Of a DNA stretch of 64,000 nucleotides, positions 18,755 to 27,732 are shown piece by piece. Positions within the stretch are counted from its first letter, which is position 1. Every line of letters starts with the position of its first letter. The notes beneath the pieces were generated by a model that worked only from the letters and a program-made list of their open reading frames with translations, made no database searches and was not told the DNA's origin. Origin of the DNA: an uncultured Alistipes sp. (GTDB lineage: Bacteria > Bacteroidota > Bacteroidia > Bacteroidales > Rikenellaceae); the NCBI GenBank assembly GCA_947623965.1, contig CANQIF010000008.1, positions 1 through 64,000 on the forward strand, written 5' to 3'. A program made the position numbers and the translations under genes.

Positions 18755-19165
18755 GTATAACAACGAATAATGATGTCGTGCAATTCACAATCTTTATAAA
18801 TGGGTAAAAATCGTCTACTTTTACCCAGTCAAGCCTGTTGATCCGAGAACACATGAATAATGAAAATCACCTTAAAGTCAATAAGGTTTGTTGAGGATAG
18901 ACCGACTGTTCTTGTTTTAATGGTTAACCAAAATAAAGCGTGTGAAAAGTTGGCAGGCATTTGATAATTTTACTATTCTCCTACGATATTCGCAACGGAT
19001 ATTTCAAGGGCAGGAATAATATGGCAAATATAATGTATGAATTTGCTTGCCCGAAATGTTTGTCAATGGCGTCAGACCGTATCAGGCAGTGCGGTTTGTT
19101 TGGCTAAAATTTGCCGCTAATTATATAAACAATTGATATTCAAATCAAAACCACTTCTTCAACAG
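18755..19165. other. AT-rich gap with one short ORF
   Basis: The only item of note is a 28-codon frame at 19021-19107 (ATG to TAA) containing a CPKC pair, which could be the stump of a zinc-ribbon gene. I see no repeats, RNA genes or strong promoters in this stretch. Confidence 0.3.
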
Positions 19166-19244
19166 GAAGAGTATTAGTGCGGTTTCGCGCATATTTTCAA
19201 CTTCTAAAAAACTTGTTAATCATTGAGATCAACAAGTTTTTTTG
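19166..19244 (+). repeat. intergenic hairpin repeat, copy 1
   Basis: This roughly 79-bp element starts GAAGAGTATTAGTGCG and ends in a hairpin with a perfect 12-bp stem (19206-19217 and 19231-19242) followed by T residues. About three quarters of its bases match copy 2 at 20111. The hairpin could terminate transcription in either direction. Confidence 0.7.
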
Positions 19245-19445
19245 ATAAATGTTTTTTGGATGACTTTGAGCCGCATTTTTCGCTGTATGTAAACAAAGGG
19301 GTAGTCTTTGCTTTACATTTCGATGCGTGTGCGAAATTTGGTGTTGGGCTGCTTTAGTCTTCAAAATTTCGCAACGGGTTCTGAATTTCGTCACATATGA
19401 TTCTGCTGATTATATAAGTTAAATGATTTTTAATACCCCTCCCCT

Positions 19446-20042
19446 ATGACAGTCAAAGAGCAAATGGCATTGAATTATTACGAAAACTATGCTCCAGAAA
19501 TTAAGACAATAATCCTAAATGCATTTATAGCAGGATATTCTCAAGGGCTTAAGAAAACACGAGAAATCACGGTTGATCATGTGAATTTCTATGATTTAGG
19601 ATTACCGAGTGGAACATTATGGTCAGAGCCAATACGTGAAAAGCACTCGAACACTTATATCACCTATGAATTGTCTAGTTATAGCGATGTGTGCGATCTG
19701 CCAATTCCGACATTAGAGGATCTAAAAGAGTTAATCCACAACTGTCGGATAGATTGTAATGGTGCGAATATCGCAAAGGATGTAGTTGTCATCGGACCTA
19801 GTGGTAGAAGAATAGAGGTAGGTACTGAAGATTATCTCAATAACCCAAGTAATCCAAACTCTGTAAAATGTCGCAGAAAAGGAGAGGGGGTCAACGAGTG
19901 TGAAAATATGTTTTGGATAAAGTCCGATGTTGTTGACAATTGTGCAACCGTTGCAGTCGTGAATTTCAATGAGAAATCACTTTCATCCTCAAAACAGTTT
20001 ACTGGATATAAATTGCCGTATATTTTAGTAAAGAGATCATAA
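19446..20042 (+). CDS. uncharacterised protein with a PSGTLW-type domain
   Basis: I do not recognise a named family for this 198-residue protein. A short helical N-terminus (about 1-45) precedes a segment with YDLGLPSGTLWSEP and LPIPTLEDLKELI. These resemble the repeated domains of Bacteroidetes and Fibrobacter proteins that read VDLGLPSGTLWA. There is no signal peptide or membrane segment. The gene stands alone between the two copies of the 79-bp repeat, in AT-rich DNA unlike the chromosome to its right, so it is probably recently acquired. Confidence 0.55.
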   Translation: MTVKEQMALNYYENYAPEIKTIILNAFIAGYSQGLKKTREITVDHVNFYDLGLPSGTLWSEPIREKHSNTYITYELSSYSDVCDLPIPTLEDLKELIHNCRIDCNGANIAKDVVVIGPSGRRIEVGTEDYLNNPSNPNSVKCRRKGEGVNECENMFWIKSDVVDNCATVAVVNFNEKSLSSSKQFTGYKLPYILVKRS

Positions 20043-20110
20043 ATGTAACACGATGGTTGAATTAGAAAAGCGTATATTTTATCTGCCCAATCCGACGAAG
20101 TTTTAACAAA

Positions 20111-20192
20111 GAGGAGTATTAGTGCGATTTTAAGCACATTTTCGACTATTAAATTCCTGTTAATTATCAAGATTAGCAGGGCTTTAATTTGT
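20111..20192 (+). repeat. intergenic hairpin repeat, copy 2
   Basis: This is the second copy of the element at 19166, 945 bp away in the same orientation. It begins GAGGAGTATTAGTGCG. Its hairpin (20156-20163 and 20174-20181) has a different sequence but keeps an 8-bp stem with one G-U pair. Confidence 0.7.
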
Positions 20193-20281
20193 TTGTCCGG
20201 TCGTCTTTCATTACCTCAAACGGCGCGATTTGTTTGTCTATGATGTTATCCGCCCATCCTAATTTCATCCTAACTTGTTAG

Positions 20282-20312
20282 CCGGTGTTATGGTAATCTA
20301 TCCTAACACCGG
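20282..20312. terminator. hairpin with perfect 9-bp stem
   Basis: CCGGTGTTA and TAACACCGG enclose a 13-nt loop, followed by TCGTTTTC. It could end transcription from the left. The rest of 20193-20489 shows only a short direct repeat (GCCTCGGCATA, twice near 20391-20436). Confidence 0.45.
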
Positions 20313-20489
20313 TCGTTTTCAACTTCTTATACATTTGCCGTCGGCAACAGAACGATGTGTGCTAACGTTCGTTCTCTGCACATGTTTTCTCGCCTCGGCA
20401 TAGTCCGAACATGTTCAGGCTCTGCCTCGGCATATCGAAAAGGATTGTGCGGAATTTTCGTTGCCCGGGGAGAAATTGACGGCGTTGTG

Positions 20490-20521
20490 TTTGGCCGGTA
20501 AGATAAAATTTAGTAAGTTTG
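20490..20521 (+). promoter_or_regulatory. consensus promoter for the secreted protein gene
   Basis: TTTG (20490-20493), 20 nt, TAAGTTTG (20514-20521) is a perfect match to the Bacteroidetes promoter consensus. The leader of about 260 nt contains a 7-bp hairpin with a TTCGG loop (20644-20662). Confidence 0.65.
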
Positions 20522-20790
20522 CAATTGACAGAAGGGTCAACCCGTCTGTAATTTGTTGGTTAAAAGAGGCGTTATGTCCTTTTCTTGTAAATGCGAAGCC
20601 TGAGAAACTTCTAAAACAGAGAACAAGAGAATGGCTTGACGGTCTTCACGTTCGGCGTGAAGCTGTTATTGCACATCTATTCTCGAAGGTTTTCTCAGGG
20701 CCTGCATTTTAGGATGTGGATATACGGTTTCACGCCTCTGTATATGCAGATTCGCTCTGGTGGGCCGGGAGCGCTGTAAAACAAACGATT

Positions 20791-21543
20791 ATGAGAAAAC
20801 TTTTTTCGATTGCAGTTCTGTGCATGCTTTTTTCCGCCGCATGTGCCCAGAGCGATGTAACGACGTTTCTCGGCATCCCCGTCGACGGGACCAAAGCTGA
20901 AATGACTCAAAAACTTAAGGCAAAGGGCTATACTCTCGATTCGTCGGGCGAGTATCTGACTGGTGAATTCAATGGACGGGATGTCAATATATATGTCGTT
21001 ACGAATAATAATAAAGTATATCGCATTATGGTTGCCGATGCCAATAATATTGATGAAACGGATATAAAAATAAGGTTCAACAAGCTCTGTTCTCAATTCG
21101 AAAACAATGGTAGGTATGTGAAAATGTTTACAGATGAAGATTCTTACATACCGGAGGATGACGATATATCTTACAATATGACAGTGAATAATAAACGTTA
21201 TGAGGCAGCTTATTATCAATATCCACAAAATCAATATTTGCAAATGGAGTCTATGGCAAAGAGAGTTGCTGAAATATCGCGATCTCGGTTGCTTGAAAAA
21301 TATACGGAAAAACAACTTGCCGATACGCTCAACAGAACAGAAGAAATAAACAATGATATGGTTCGAATTATATCCGAAACAATGGCAGAACAAATGGCCC
21401 TAAGTGAAGAACAAAGTGAGAAAAATCTTGAAGAATGGCTAAACAATAGTGTATGGTTTATTATTTCTGAATTTAGAGGTAAGTATCGTATTTTGATGTT
21501 CTACGATAACAAACGCAACGAAGCCGACGGATCGGAATTATAA
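20791..21543 (+). CDS. secreted or lipid-anchored protein of unknown function
   Basis: The 250-residue product begins with a clear signal peptide (MRKLFSIAVLCMLFSAAC). The Cys before AQ could be a lipidation site or follow ordinary signal cleavage. The mature part carries a small alpha/beta region (FLGIPVDGTKAEMTQKLKAKG, about 29-110) reminiscent of repeat modules that start with a short-peptide strand. A charged helical region follows (about 150-235). I do not recognise the family. I chose ATG 20791 because the signal peptide starts there; the frame opens earlier without a sensible start. Confidence 0.7.
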   Translation: MRKLFSIAVLCMLFSAACAQSDVTTFLGIPVDGTKAEMTQKLKAKGYTLDSSGEYLTGEFNGRDVNIYVVTNNNKVYRIMVADANNIDETDIKIRFNKLCSQFENNGRYVKMFTDEDSYIPEDDDISYNMTVNNKRYEAAYYQYPQNQYLQMESMAKRVAEISRSRLLEKYTEKQLADTLNRTEEINNDMVRIISETMAEQMALSEEQSEKNLEEWLNNSVWFIISEFRGKYRILMFYDNKRNEADGSEL

Positions 21544-21693
21544 TACTTAATCATACAAAATACTGCGGAAAATGCGATATCACCGACATGCTGTTTACTT
21601 TGTTCCGACGGGAAGCCGCCCCATCCCGCCTCCACAATAAGCCCGCATAAATACAAAACCTTAAATACTTCCCTTCGGCAAAACGCAAATAAA

Positions 21694-21726
21694 TTTGCTT
21701 TTGCCCTCGGCTTATTCGTATTTTTG
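21694..21726 (+). promoter_or_regulatory. consensus promoter for the MATE gene
   Basis: TTTG (21694-21697), 21 nt, TATTTTTG (21719-21726) fits the Bacteroidetes promoter fully. The ATG lies 86 bp further on. Confidence 0.6.
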
Positions 21727-21812
21727 CAGCCGAAAAAACGGATGCCGGGGGCGGGGAGGGCGATACCGAGTTACGGGGAAGGCTCCCAACCCGTCGAAGG
21801 CGAGAACGGAGG

Positions 21813-23231
21813 ATGAAACGAGCGAAGAGAACAGAAGGGCTGCTTGCGCTGATACGCGACGGCAAACCGATGACGCTGGGACAGCAGCTGCGCCTGACAG
21901 TGCGGCTGAGTGTTCCGACTGTCATCGCACAACTCTCATCCATCGTCATGCAGTATATCGATGCGGCGATGGTGGGAAGTCTCGGCGCCGAAGCCTCCGC
22001 CGCCATCGGGCTGGTCTCGACGACGACCTGGCTTTTCTCGGGGCTGTGCATGGCCGCCGCCACGGGATTCTCCGTTCAGGTGGCGCACAAAATCGGGGCC
22101 GGCGACAGGCAAGAAGCCCGCAAGGTGTTGCGGCAATCGCTCGCGGCCACGCTTCTCTTCAGTCTGCTGCTGGCTGCGCTCGGCACGGCTATCAGCGGCG
22201 CGCTGCCCGATTGGTTAGGGGGCGATCCGTCCATTCGCCGCGATGCGTCGCTCTATTTTCTCCTCTTTTCGCTCTTCCTGCCTGCCCTGCAGCTCAATTT
22301 CCTGGCAGGAGGCATGCTGCGGTGCAGCGGCAACATGCAAGTGCCGAGCCTGGCGGGGGTGGCGATGTGTGTATTGGATGTCGTTTTCAACTTCTTCCTG
22401 ATTTTCCCTTCACGCGAATGGGCGGTAGGGGGCTGCGCTTTCACGCTGCCGGGTGCAGGATTGGGCGTGGGCGGCGCGGCGCTGGGGACGGCGGCGGCCG
22501 AAGCGGTGATTGCCGGAATATTGGTGTGGTATTTTTGGACCCGCTCCGACCAATTGAAGCTGACCGAAGAACAAGGCCGTTTCCGCCCGCAGGCAGCGAT
22601 CCTGAAAAAGGCATTCCGGATCGGGGTTCCGATGGGGATCGAGCATATCGTCATTTGCGGTGCGCAAATCATGACAACGGTCATCGTGGCGCCGTTAGGC
22701 GTCTTCGCCATCGCCGCCAATTCGTTCGCCATCACCGCTGAAAGCCTGTGCTACATGCCCGGTTACGGAATCGCCGAAGCCGCCACGACCTTGGTCGGAC
22801 AAAGCATCGGAGCCGGACGCCGGAGGCTGACCCGCAGCTTCGCCCGCATCACCGTCTTCATGGGAATGGGAGTGATGGGTGTGATGGGCATCCTCATGTA
22901 TCTCTCCGCCCCGCAGATTATCGGCCTCATGACCCCCGTCGAAGAGATCCGGCAACTGGGTGTCATGGCGCTGCGCATCGAAGCGTTCGCCGAGCCGATG
23001 TTCGCGGCTTCGATCGTCGCTTACGGCGTTTTTGTCGGAGCGGCAAGCACCCTTGTGCCGTGTCTGATGAACTTTTTCAGCATCTGGGCCGTGCGGCTTT
23101 CGCTGGCCGCCCTGCTCGCCCCGTCGCTGGGCCTGAAGGGGGTGTGGATCGCCATGTGCGTCGAGCTGTGTTTTCGGGGCATGATTTTCCTCGTTCACCT
23201 GAAACGGGAGCGGTGGATGAAAAAAGAGTGA
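21813..23231 (+). CDS. MATE-family multidrug/cation exporter
   Basis: A 472-residue inner-membrane protein with twelve hydrophobic segments in the two-bundle MATE pattern. The N-half family segment is SVPTVIAQLSSIVMQYIDAAMVG, with AAIGLVSTTTW after it. The C-half counterpart is GVPMGIEHIVICGAQIMTTVIVAPLG. It would export organic cations or drugs in exchange for Na+ or H+. Length and both halves are complete. ATG 21813 has a GGAGG-like sequence just upstream. It stands alone between its own promoter and the DUF3737 gene 95 bp on. Confidence 0.92.
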   Translation: MKRAKRTEGLLALIRDGKPMTLGQQLRLTVRLSVPTVIAQLSSIVMQYIDAAMVGSLGAEASAAIGLVSTTTWLFSGLCMAAATGFSVQVAHKIGAGDRQEARKVLRQSLAATLLFSLLLAALGTAISGALPDWLGGDPSIRRDASLYFLLFSLFLPALQLNFLAGGMLRCSGNMQVPSLAGVAMCVLDVVFNFFLIFPSREWAVGGCAFTLPGAGLGVGGAALGTAAAEAVIAGILVWYFWTRSDQLKLTEEQGRFRPQAAILKKAFRIGVPMGIEHIVICGAQIMTTVIVAPLGVFAIAANSFAITAESLCYMPGYGIAEAATTLVGQSIGAGRRRLTRSFARITVFMGMGVMGVMGILMYLSAPQIIGLMTPVEEIRQLGVMALRIEAFAEPMFAASIVAYGVFVGAASTLVPCLMNFFSIWAVRLSLAALLAPSLGLKGVWIAMCVELCFRGMIFLVHLKRERWMKKE

Positions 23232-23325
23232 AGCGGATTCTGTAATCGGGGTTATACAATCTGTAATTCATCTGCCCGGCATCCGGAAATCTTCTGTAAC
23301 TTTACGGTGTAAAAAACGATCTATA

Positions 23326-24204
23326 ATGTCAAACGATATGCAACTGATTAAAAATACGGAATTCGGGGGCGAGCGCCCTTTGTTCGGCTCCCGCGACCTC
23401 CGTTTGGAGCATGTGATTATCCGCGCCGGCGAATCGGCCATCAAGGAGTGCAGCAACATCGAGGCGTTCGAGTGCCGTTTCGAAGGCAACTATCCCTTCT
23501 GGCACGTACACGGCTTCAAGATCGACCGTTGCCGCTTCGATGTCGGAGGCCGCTCGGCGCTGTGGTACAGCGACCATCTGAAGATGACCGACACGATCAT
23601 CGACGCGCCGAAGATGTTCCGCGAGATGAGCGAACTCGACCTCGAGAACGTGACGATGAACGATGCCGACGAGGTGTTCTGGCGCTGCCATGGCATCCGC
23701 ATCAGGAACCTCGCCTTGCACGGCGGCACCTATCCCTTTATGTTCAGCCGCGATATTCAGGTGGACGGCCTGGAGAGCGACAGCAAGTATGTATTCCAGT
23801 ACGTGAAGAATGCAGAGATTCACCACGCGAAGATCACGACAAAGGATGCTTTCTGGGAGGTGGAGAACGTCACCGTCTACGATTCCGAGCTCAACGGCGA
23901 GTACCTCGGCTGGCACTCGAAGAACCTGCGGTTGGTGAACTGCCACATTACGGGCGAACAGCCACTCTGCTATGCGCACGACCTCATTCTCGAGAACTGC
24001 ACCTTCGGACCGGACTGCGACCGGGCGTTCGAGTACAGCACGCTGCAGGCCGATATTCACGGGGCGATTACGAACATCAAGAATCCGATGTCGGGACGGA
24101 TCGCGGCCGACGCGATCGGTTCGGTAACGATCGACGAAAACATCAAGGCGCCCGCCGACTGCGAGATCCGTCTCCGGGACGGGCGGACCGCTTTCAGCGA
24201 TTAA
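23326..24204 (+). CDS. DUF3737 beta-helix protein
   Basis: A 292-residue cytoplasmic protein of the DUF3737 family, made of short repeated strands (ECRFEGNYPFWHVHGFKIDRC, ENVTMNDADEVFWRCHGIRI) that should form a right-handed beta-helix. There is no signal peptide. The biochemical role of the family is not known to me. It lies 11 bp upstream of the C-S lyase gene and is probably co-transcribed with it. Confidence 0.85.
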   Translation: MSNDMQLIKNTEFGGERPLFGSRDLRLEHVIIRAGESAIKECSNIEAFECRFEGNYPFWHVHGFKIDRCRFDVGGRSALWYSDHLKMTDTIIDAPKMFREMSELDLENVTMNDADEVFWRCHGIRIRNLALHGGTYPFMFSRDIQVDGLESDSKYVFQYVKNAEIHHAKITTKDAFWEVENVTVYDSELNGEYLGWHSKNLRLVNCHITGEQPLCYAHDLILENCTFGPDCDRAFEYSTLQADIHGAITNIKNPMSGRIAADAIGSVTIDENIKAPADCEIRLRDGRTAFSD

Positions 24205-24215
24205 AACGAAACGGC

Positions 24216-25403
24216 ATGATCTACGATTTCGACCGACGAATTTCCCGGCGGGGTACCGATTCCTACAAATGGGACAGTGCAACGCGCGGCGATGTGCTGC
24301 CGATGTGGGTGGCCGATATGGATTTCCAGACAGCCCCCGTCATCGTCGAGGCCCTGCGCCGGCGGGTGGAGCACGGCATTTTCGGCTATACCCGGGTGCC
24401 CGACGGCTACTACCGGGCCGTTTCGGGTTGGTTCGCCCGCCGTCACGGCTGGCCGATCGACCGCGAATGGGTGATCTACACCTCGGGCGTCGTTCCCGCC
24501 CTATCGGCGATCCTCAAGGCGTTGACCGCGCCGGGCGATCGTGTGCTGGTACAGACGCCCGTCTACAACTGCTTCTTTTCGTCCATCCGCAACAACGGAT
24601 GCGAGACGGCAGCCTCGCCGCTGCGCTATGCAGACAATACGTATACGATCGACTACGAGGATCTGGAGCGGAAGGCCGCCGATCCGAAAGTGACGGCGAT
24701 GCTTCTGTGCAATCCCCACAATCCGGCCGGACGGGTCTGGAGGCGCGACGAGCTGCTCCGCATCGGTGAAATTTGCCTCCGTCACGGCGTTACGGTCGTC
24801 TCGGACGAGATTCACTGCGAGCTGGTCTTCCCGGGACACCGTTACACCCCGTTCGCCTCCATCTCGGAAGCGTTTCTTCGGCACTCCGTCACCTGCATAT
24901 CCCCCAGCAAGGCGTTCAACATCGCCGGATTGCAGATTGCGAACATCATCTGCGCCGATGCCGGCCTCCGGGCGAAAATCGACCGTGCCATCAACGACAA
25001 CGAAGTCTGCGATGTCAATCCGTTCGGTGTGATCGCGACACAGGCGGCCTACAACGAGGGGGAGGAGTGGTTGGACCAGCTCATCGAATACCTGCACGCG
25101 AACTACCGCTGCATGCAGGAATTTTGCCGGGAACGTCTGCCGGATTTCCCGGTCGCCGTCCTGGAGGGGACCTACCTGGTATGGATGGACTGCCGCAAAC
25201 TCGGCCTGCAGTCGGAGGAGCTCGGACAGCAGTTAGTCGACAGGGCCGGGCTGTGGCTCAATGCCGGCACGATGTACGGTGCCGAGGGCGAGGGCTTTAT
25301 GCGCTGGAACATCGCCTGCCCGCGTGCCGTATTGCTCGAAGGGCTGAACCGCTTTGCGGATTTCGTGCATGCGCCGAAGGAGGGCGGCCCAGCCCGGGGA
25401 TGA
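24216..25403 (+). CDS. MalY/PatB-type PLP-dependent C-S lyase
   Basis: A 395-residue fold-type I aminotransferase-like enzyme. MWVADMDF near residue 30 is the hallmark of the MalY/PatB group. Other marks are LCNPHNPAGRVW, VVSDEIHCELVF and the PLP-binding lysine in SPSKAFNIAGLQ. Members cleave cystathionine or cysteine conjugates to thiol, pyruvate and ammonia. The ATG at 24216 gives the standard N-terminus MIYDFDRRISRRGTDSYKWD; the open frame extends further upstream only as an overlap with DUF3737. The C-terminus is complete. Confidence 0.9.
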   Translation: MIYDFDRRISRRGTDSYKWDSATRGDVLPMWVADMDFQTAPVIVEALRRRVEHGIFGYTRVPDGYYRAVSGWFARRHGWPIDREWVIYTSGVVPALSAILKALTAPGDRVLVQTPVYNCFFSSIRNNGCETAASPLRYADNTYTIDYEDLERKAADPKVTAMLLCNPHNPAGRVWRRDELLRIGEICLRHGVTVVSDEIHCELVFPGHRYTPFASISEAFLRHSVTCISPSKAFNIAGLQIANIICADAGLRAKIDRAINDNEVCDVNPFGVIATQAAYNEGEEWLDQLIEYLHANYRCMQEFCRERLPDFPVAVLEGTYLVWMDCRKLGLQSEELGQQLVDRAGLWLNAGTMYGAEGEGFMRWNIACPRAVLLEGLNRFADFVHAPKEGGPARG

Positions 25404-25435
25404 GCGGCGAAAAACGGAACAACTGATTCGAACCT

Positions 25436-26203
25436 ATGAAACGAACCTTTCTCTTTCTGGCGGCTGTCGCGTGCATCCTGCTGCTGGCGGGTGCAGCCCG
25501 CCGGGGCACGACCGTGCTGCTCATCGGCGACTCGATCACCGACGGCGGCTGGGGCCGCTCGGGCGGGTTGATGAAGCCCTCCGCCGAACGCAACCACCGC
25601 GACCTGAACCACCTCTACGGCAGCGGATACATGTATCTGTGCGCTGCGCACTACCAGGCGGCATATCCGCAAAAGGGCTATCTGTTCTACAACCGCGGCA
25701 TCAGCGGCAATACGCTCTCCGACCTGCAGCAGCGCTGGGAGGAGGATGCGCTCGCCCTGCAGCCGGACGTGCTGTCGCTGCTCGTCGGCACGAACGACAT
25801 CCAGCAGTGGCTCGACAGCGACCGGCAGCAGCCGTTCGACTTCGACGCGTGGGAGCGGGGCTACCGCCGGCTGTTAGACGAAGCCCGGAGGCGCAACCCC
25901 GGTCTGCGGCTCCTGCTCGGCGCCCCCTTCGTCGCGCCGTCGGGCCGGGTGGGGAAGAGCCCGGACTATCCCCTGCGCGACAGCCTGGTCGGCGAGCTGG
26001 CGCGAATCGTCGAACGCATTGCGGCCGACTTCGGCGCCGCCTACCTGCCCTATGATGCGATGTTCGATGCCCTGCAGCAGACGATGCCCGATTCGCTCGG
26101 CGGCTACTGGATCTGGGACGGCATCCATCCGACCGCTGCCGGTCACCGGAAAATGGCCGATCTGTGGATCGAGGCCTTCGACCGGCTGGAAGCGCAAAAA
26201 TAA
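25436..26203 (+). CDS. secreted SGNH/GDSL hydrolase
   Basis: A 255-residue exported esterase-like enzyme. A signal peptide (1-21, ending LLLAGAARRG) precedes the catalytic blocks GDSITDGGWG (block I Ser), YNRGISGNT (Gly block), VGTNDIQQW (Asn block) and DGIHPTAAGH (Asp and His). It probably removes acyl groups from a glycan or glycoconjugate in the periplasm. It is the last gene before a strong bidirectional terminator. Confidence 0.9.
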   Translation: MKRTFLFLAAVACILLLAGAARRGTTVLLIGDSITDGGWGRSGGLMKPSAERNHRDLNHLYGSGYMYLCAAHYQAAYPQKGYLFYNRGISGNTLSDLQQRWEEDALALQPDVLSLLVGTNDIQQWLDSDRQQPFDFDAWERGYRRLLDEARRRNPGLRLLLGAPFVAPSGRVGKSPDYPLRDSLVGELARIVERIAADFGAAYLPYDAMFDALQQTMPDSLGGYWIWDGIHPTAAGHRKMADLWIEAFDRLEAQK

Positions 26204-26271
26204 CCGGATCGGACCGCGAGGCCTTTTGCGCCTGTACCGATTTTCAGGACGAGAAAACCCCGGAAAAGAGA

Positions 26272-26310
26272 GCCGCCTGCCTTGTCAAAAGGCAGGCGGC
26301 TTCCCGTTTT
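26272..26310. terminator. bidirectional terminator
   Basis: A perfect 12-bp stem (GCCGCCTGCCTT / AAGGCAGGCGGC) with a 5-nt loop, followed by a T-rich stretch. It separates the convergent SGNH hydrolase and DUF1537 genes. Confidence 0.8.
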
Positions 26311-26325
26311 CCAGTTGCGCGCAGT

Positions 26326-27732
26326 TCAGCTTCGCAGCCGCTCGACCACCTCGCGCAGCGAATCGGCCGAGCCGACGTTGCCCGGGAAGATCACGTAGAG
26401 CATATCGGGGAAGCGGTCGTCGGCCTGCGTACGGATCGTCGGAATGCCGGCCGCCGCCTGCCCCTCGACCCGCGCCATGCGGACCCCGAGGCTGTGGGTC
26501 AGAATATCGTGCGAGGTGATGCCCCCCTTCGAAACCAGGAAATCGGGGCGGAAGGGGAGTGCCCGCACCAGTTCGACCAGGAAGTGCGAGATCCTGCCGC
26601 CCAACGCCTGTCTCCGCGCCGCATCGTCGCACCGCACTTCGCGGCGCGAGGTGTAGAAGACGGGGATGCGCCCGGCGGCATGGACCGCCGCAGCACGTCC
26701 GAGCAGCTCGCCCTGCAGATCGGGAGAATCGTCGAGGATGCGCTGCACGTCGATTTCGATCCCCTCGACGCCGTCGGCCTCCAACAGCCGGTTCAACTGT
26801 TCGGTGCTCTTCTTCACGTGCGACCCCACGACCACCGCGCCGCCGGCACCCGCCCCGGCAGCTCCGACATAAGGCCGTTCGCCGATGCCGCTCAAGGCCT
26901 TCGGCAGCGACGACGAACTGCGGATCACCCCGCAGCTGCCGCCCTCGGCGCCGTCGAAGAGCGACAGCACGGCTAACGACAGCCGCCGCAGGTCGCCGTA
27001 GTCGAACGAATCGACCGTCACGCACCGTTTGCCGGCCAGCGACCGCAGCCGCTCGGCCAGCGCCGCCGGCTCCGCGGCCCGCAGCTCGGGCAGACGGATC
27101 GCCGCCACTTCTTCGGGACGGATCGCACCGGCCCCCTTCTCGACGACATAGGCCGTGAGTTCCGAATGGCGGTAGCCGAAGACGTTGTCGTTGGCGAACT
27201 CGGTCTCGTGCACCGGGACGAGCTGTTCGCCCTGCTGCATGTAGTGCACCCCCTCGATCGTCATGCGCCCCGCCTCGAAGAACGAGGGGACGAAGAGCAG
27301 CGGCATCGCGGGGACAAGGCCGTGCTCGCACAGCACCTCGGCGATCGTATCGGGTTCGGCCGGGAAGTGCCCGCGCAGCGTCGAGTCGCTGCGGCTGACG
27401 AAGAGCAAGTTTTCGCGGCGCGTACGGTTGGCCGCCAGGACAGCCTCGACCGCCTCGCGCACCCGGCGCCGGGCCTCCGCCTCGGTCAGCGCCCGGCTGT
27501 TGACGAGCAGATAGAAGAAGCGTTCGCGGTCGTCGAGCGCCGCCGCGATCCGCTCCGGCGAGAAGTCGGTCAGCAGCAGGCAGCCGTGGACGGTCTGGAT
27601 GCCCGTCGGATCGTCGTCGATCACCGCGATCCGCATGCGGTTCGCACGCAGCTTCGCGGCGATCGCTTCGCGCAGCCCGGCCCCATCGGTGCGGGGGTAG
27701 CGGGCGAGGGCTTCGGCAAGGGTCCGTATCAT
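26326..27732 (-). CDS. DUF1537 acid-sugar kinase, long form
   Basis: A 468-residue four-carbon acid sugar kinase-family protein. The N-terminal substrate domain starts after about 32 residues with AVIDDDPTGIQTVHG and includes SRSDSTLRGHFPAE. The C-terminal nucleotide domain ends with SKGGITSHDIL and a GxxP-like PGNVGSAD segment. Known DUF1537 enzymes phosphorylate tetronates or related acids on O4 using ATP. It overlaps the upstream DUF849 gene by four bases (ATGA), so the two proteins should act in one pathway. The partner seen at the other DUF1537 locus (PdxA) is absent here. Confidence 0.87.
   Translation of the reverse strand: MIRTLAEALARYPRTDGAGLREAIAAKLRANRMRIAVIDDDPTGIQTVHGCLLLTDFSPERIAAALDDRERFFYLLVNSRALTEAEARRRVREAVEAVLAANRTRRENLLFVSRSDSTLRGHFPAEPDTIAEVLCEHGLVPAMPLLFVPSFFEAGRMTIEGVHYMQQGEQLVPVHETEFANDNVFGYRHSELTAYVVEKGAGAIRPEEVAAIRLPELRAAEPAALAERLRSLAGKRCVTVDSFDYGDLRRLSLAVLSLFDGAEGGSCGVIRSSSSLPKALSGIGERPYVGAAGAGAGGAVVVGSHVKKSTEQLNRLLEADGVEGIEIDVQRILDDSPDLQGELLGRAAAVHAAGRIPVFYTSRREVRCDDAARRQALGGRISHFLVELVRALPFRPDFLVSKGGITSHDILTHSLGVRMARVEGQAAAGIPTIRTQADDRFPDMLYVIFPGNVGSADSLREVVERLRS

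Noticed and set aside
19197..19394. A 65-codon minus-strand frame
   Set aside because: Its 3' part is the hairpin of the 79-bp repeat, and composition is not coding-like.
20461..20712. An 83-codon frame starting with TTG
   Set aside because: A perfect promoter lies inside it, there is no ribosome-binding sequence, and the product resembles nothing I know.
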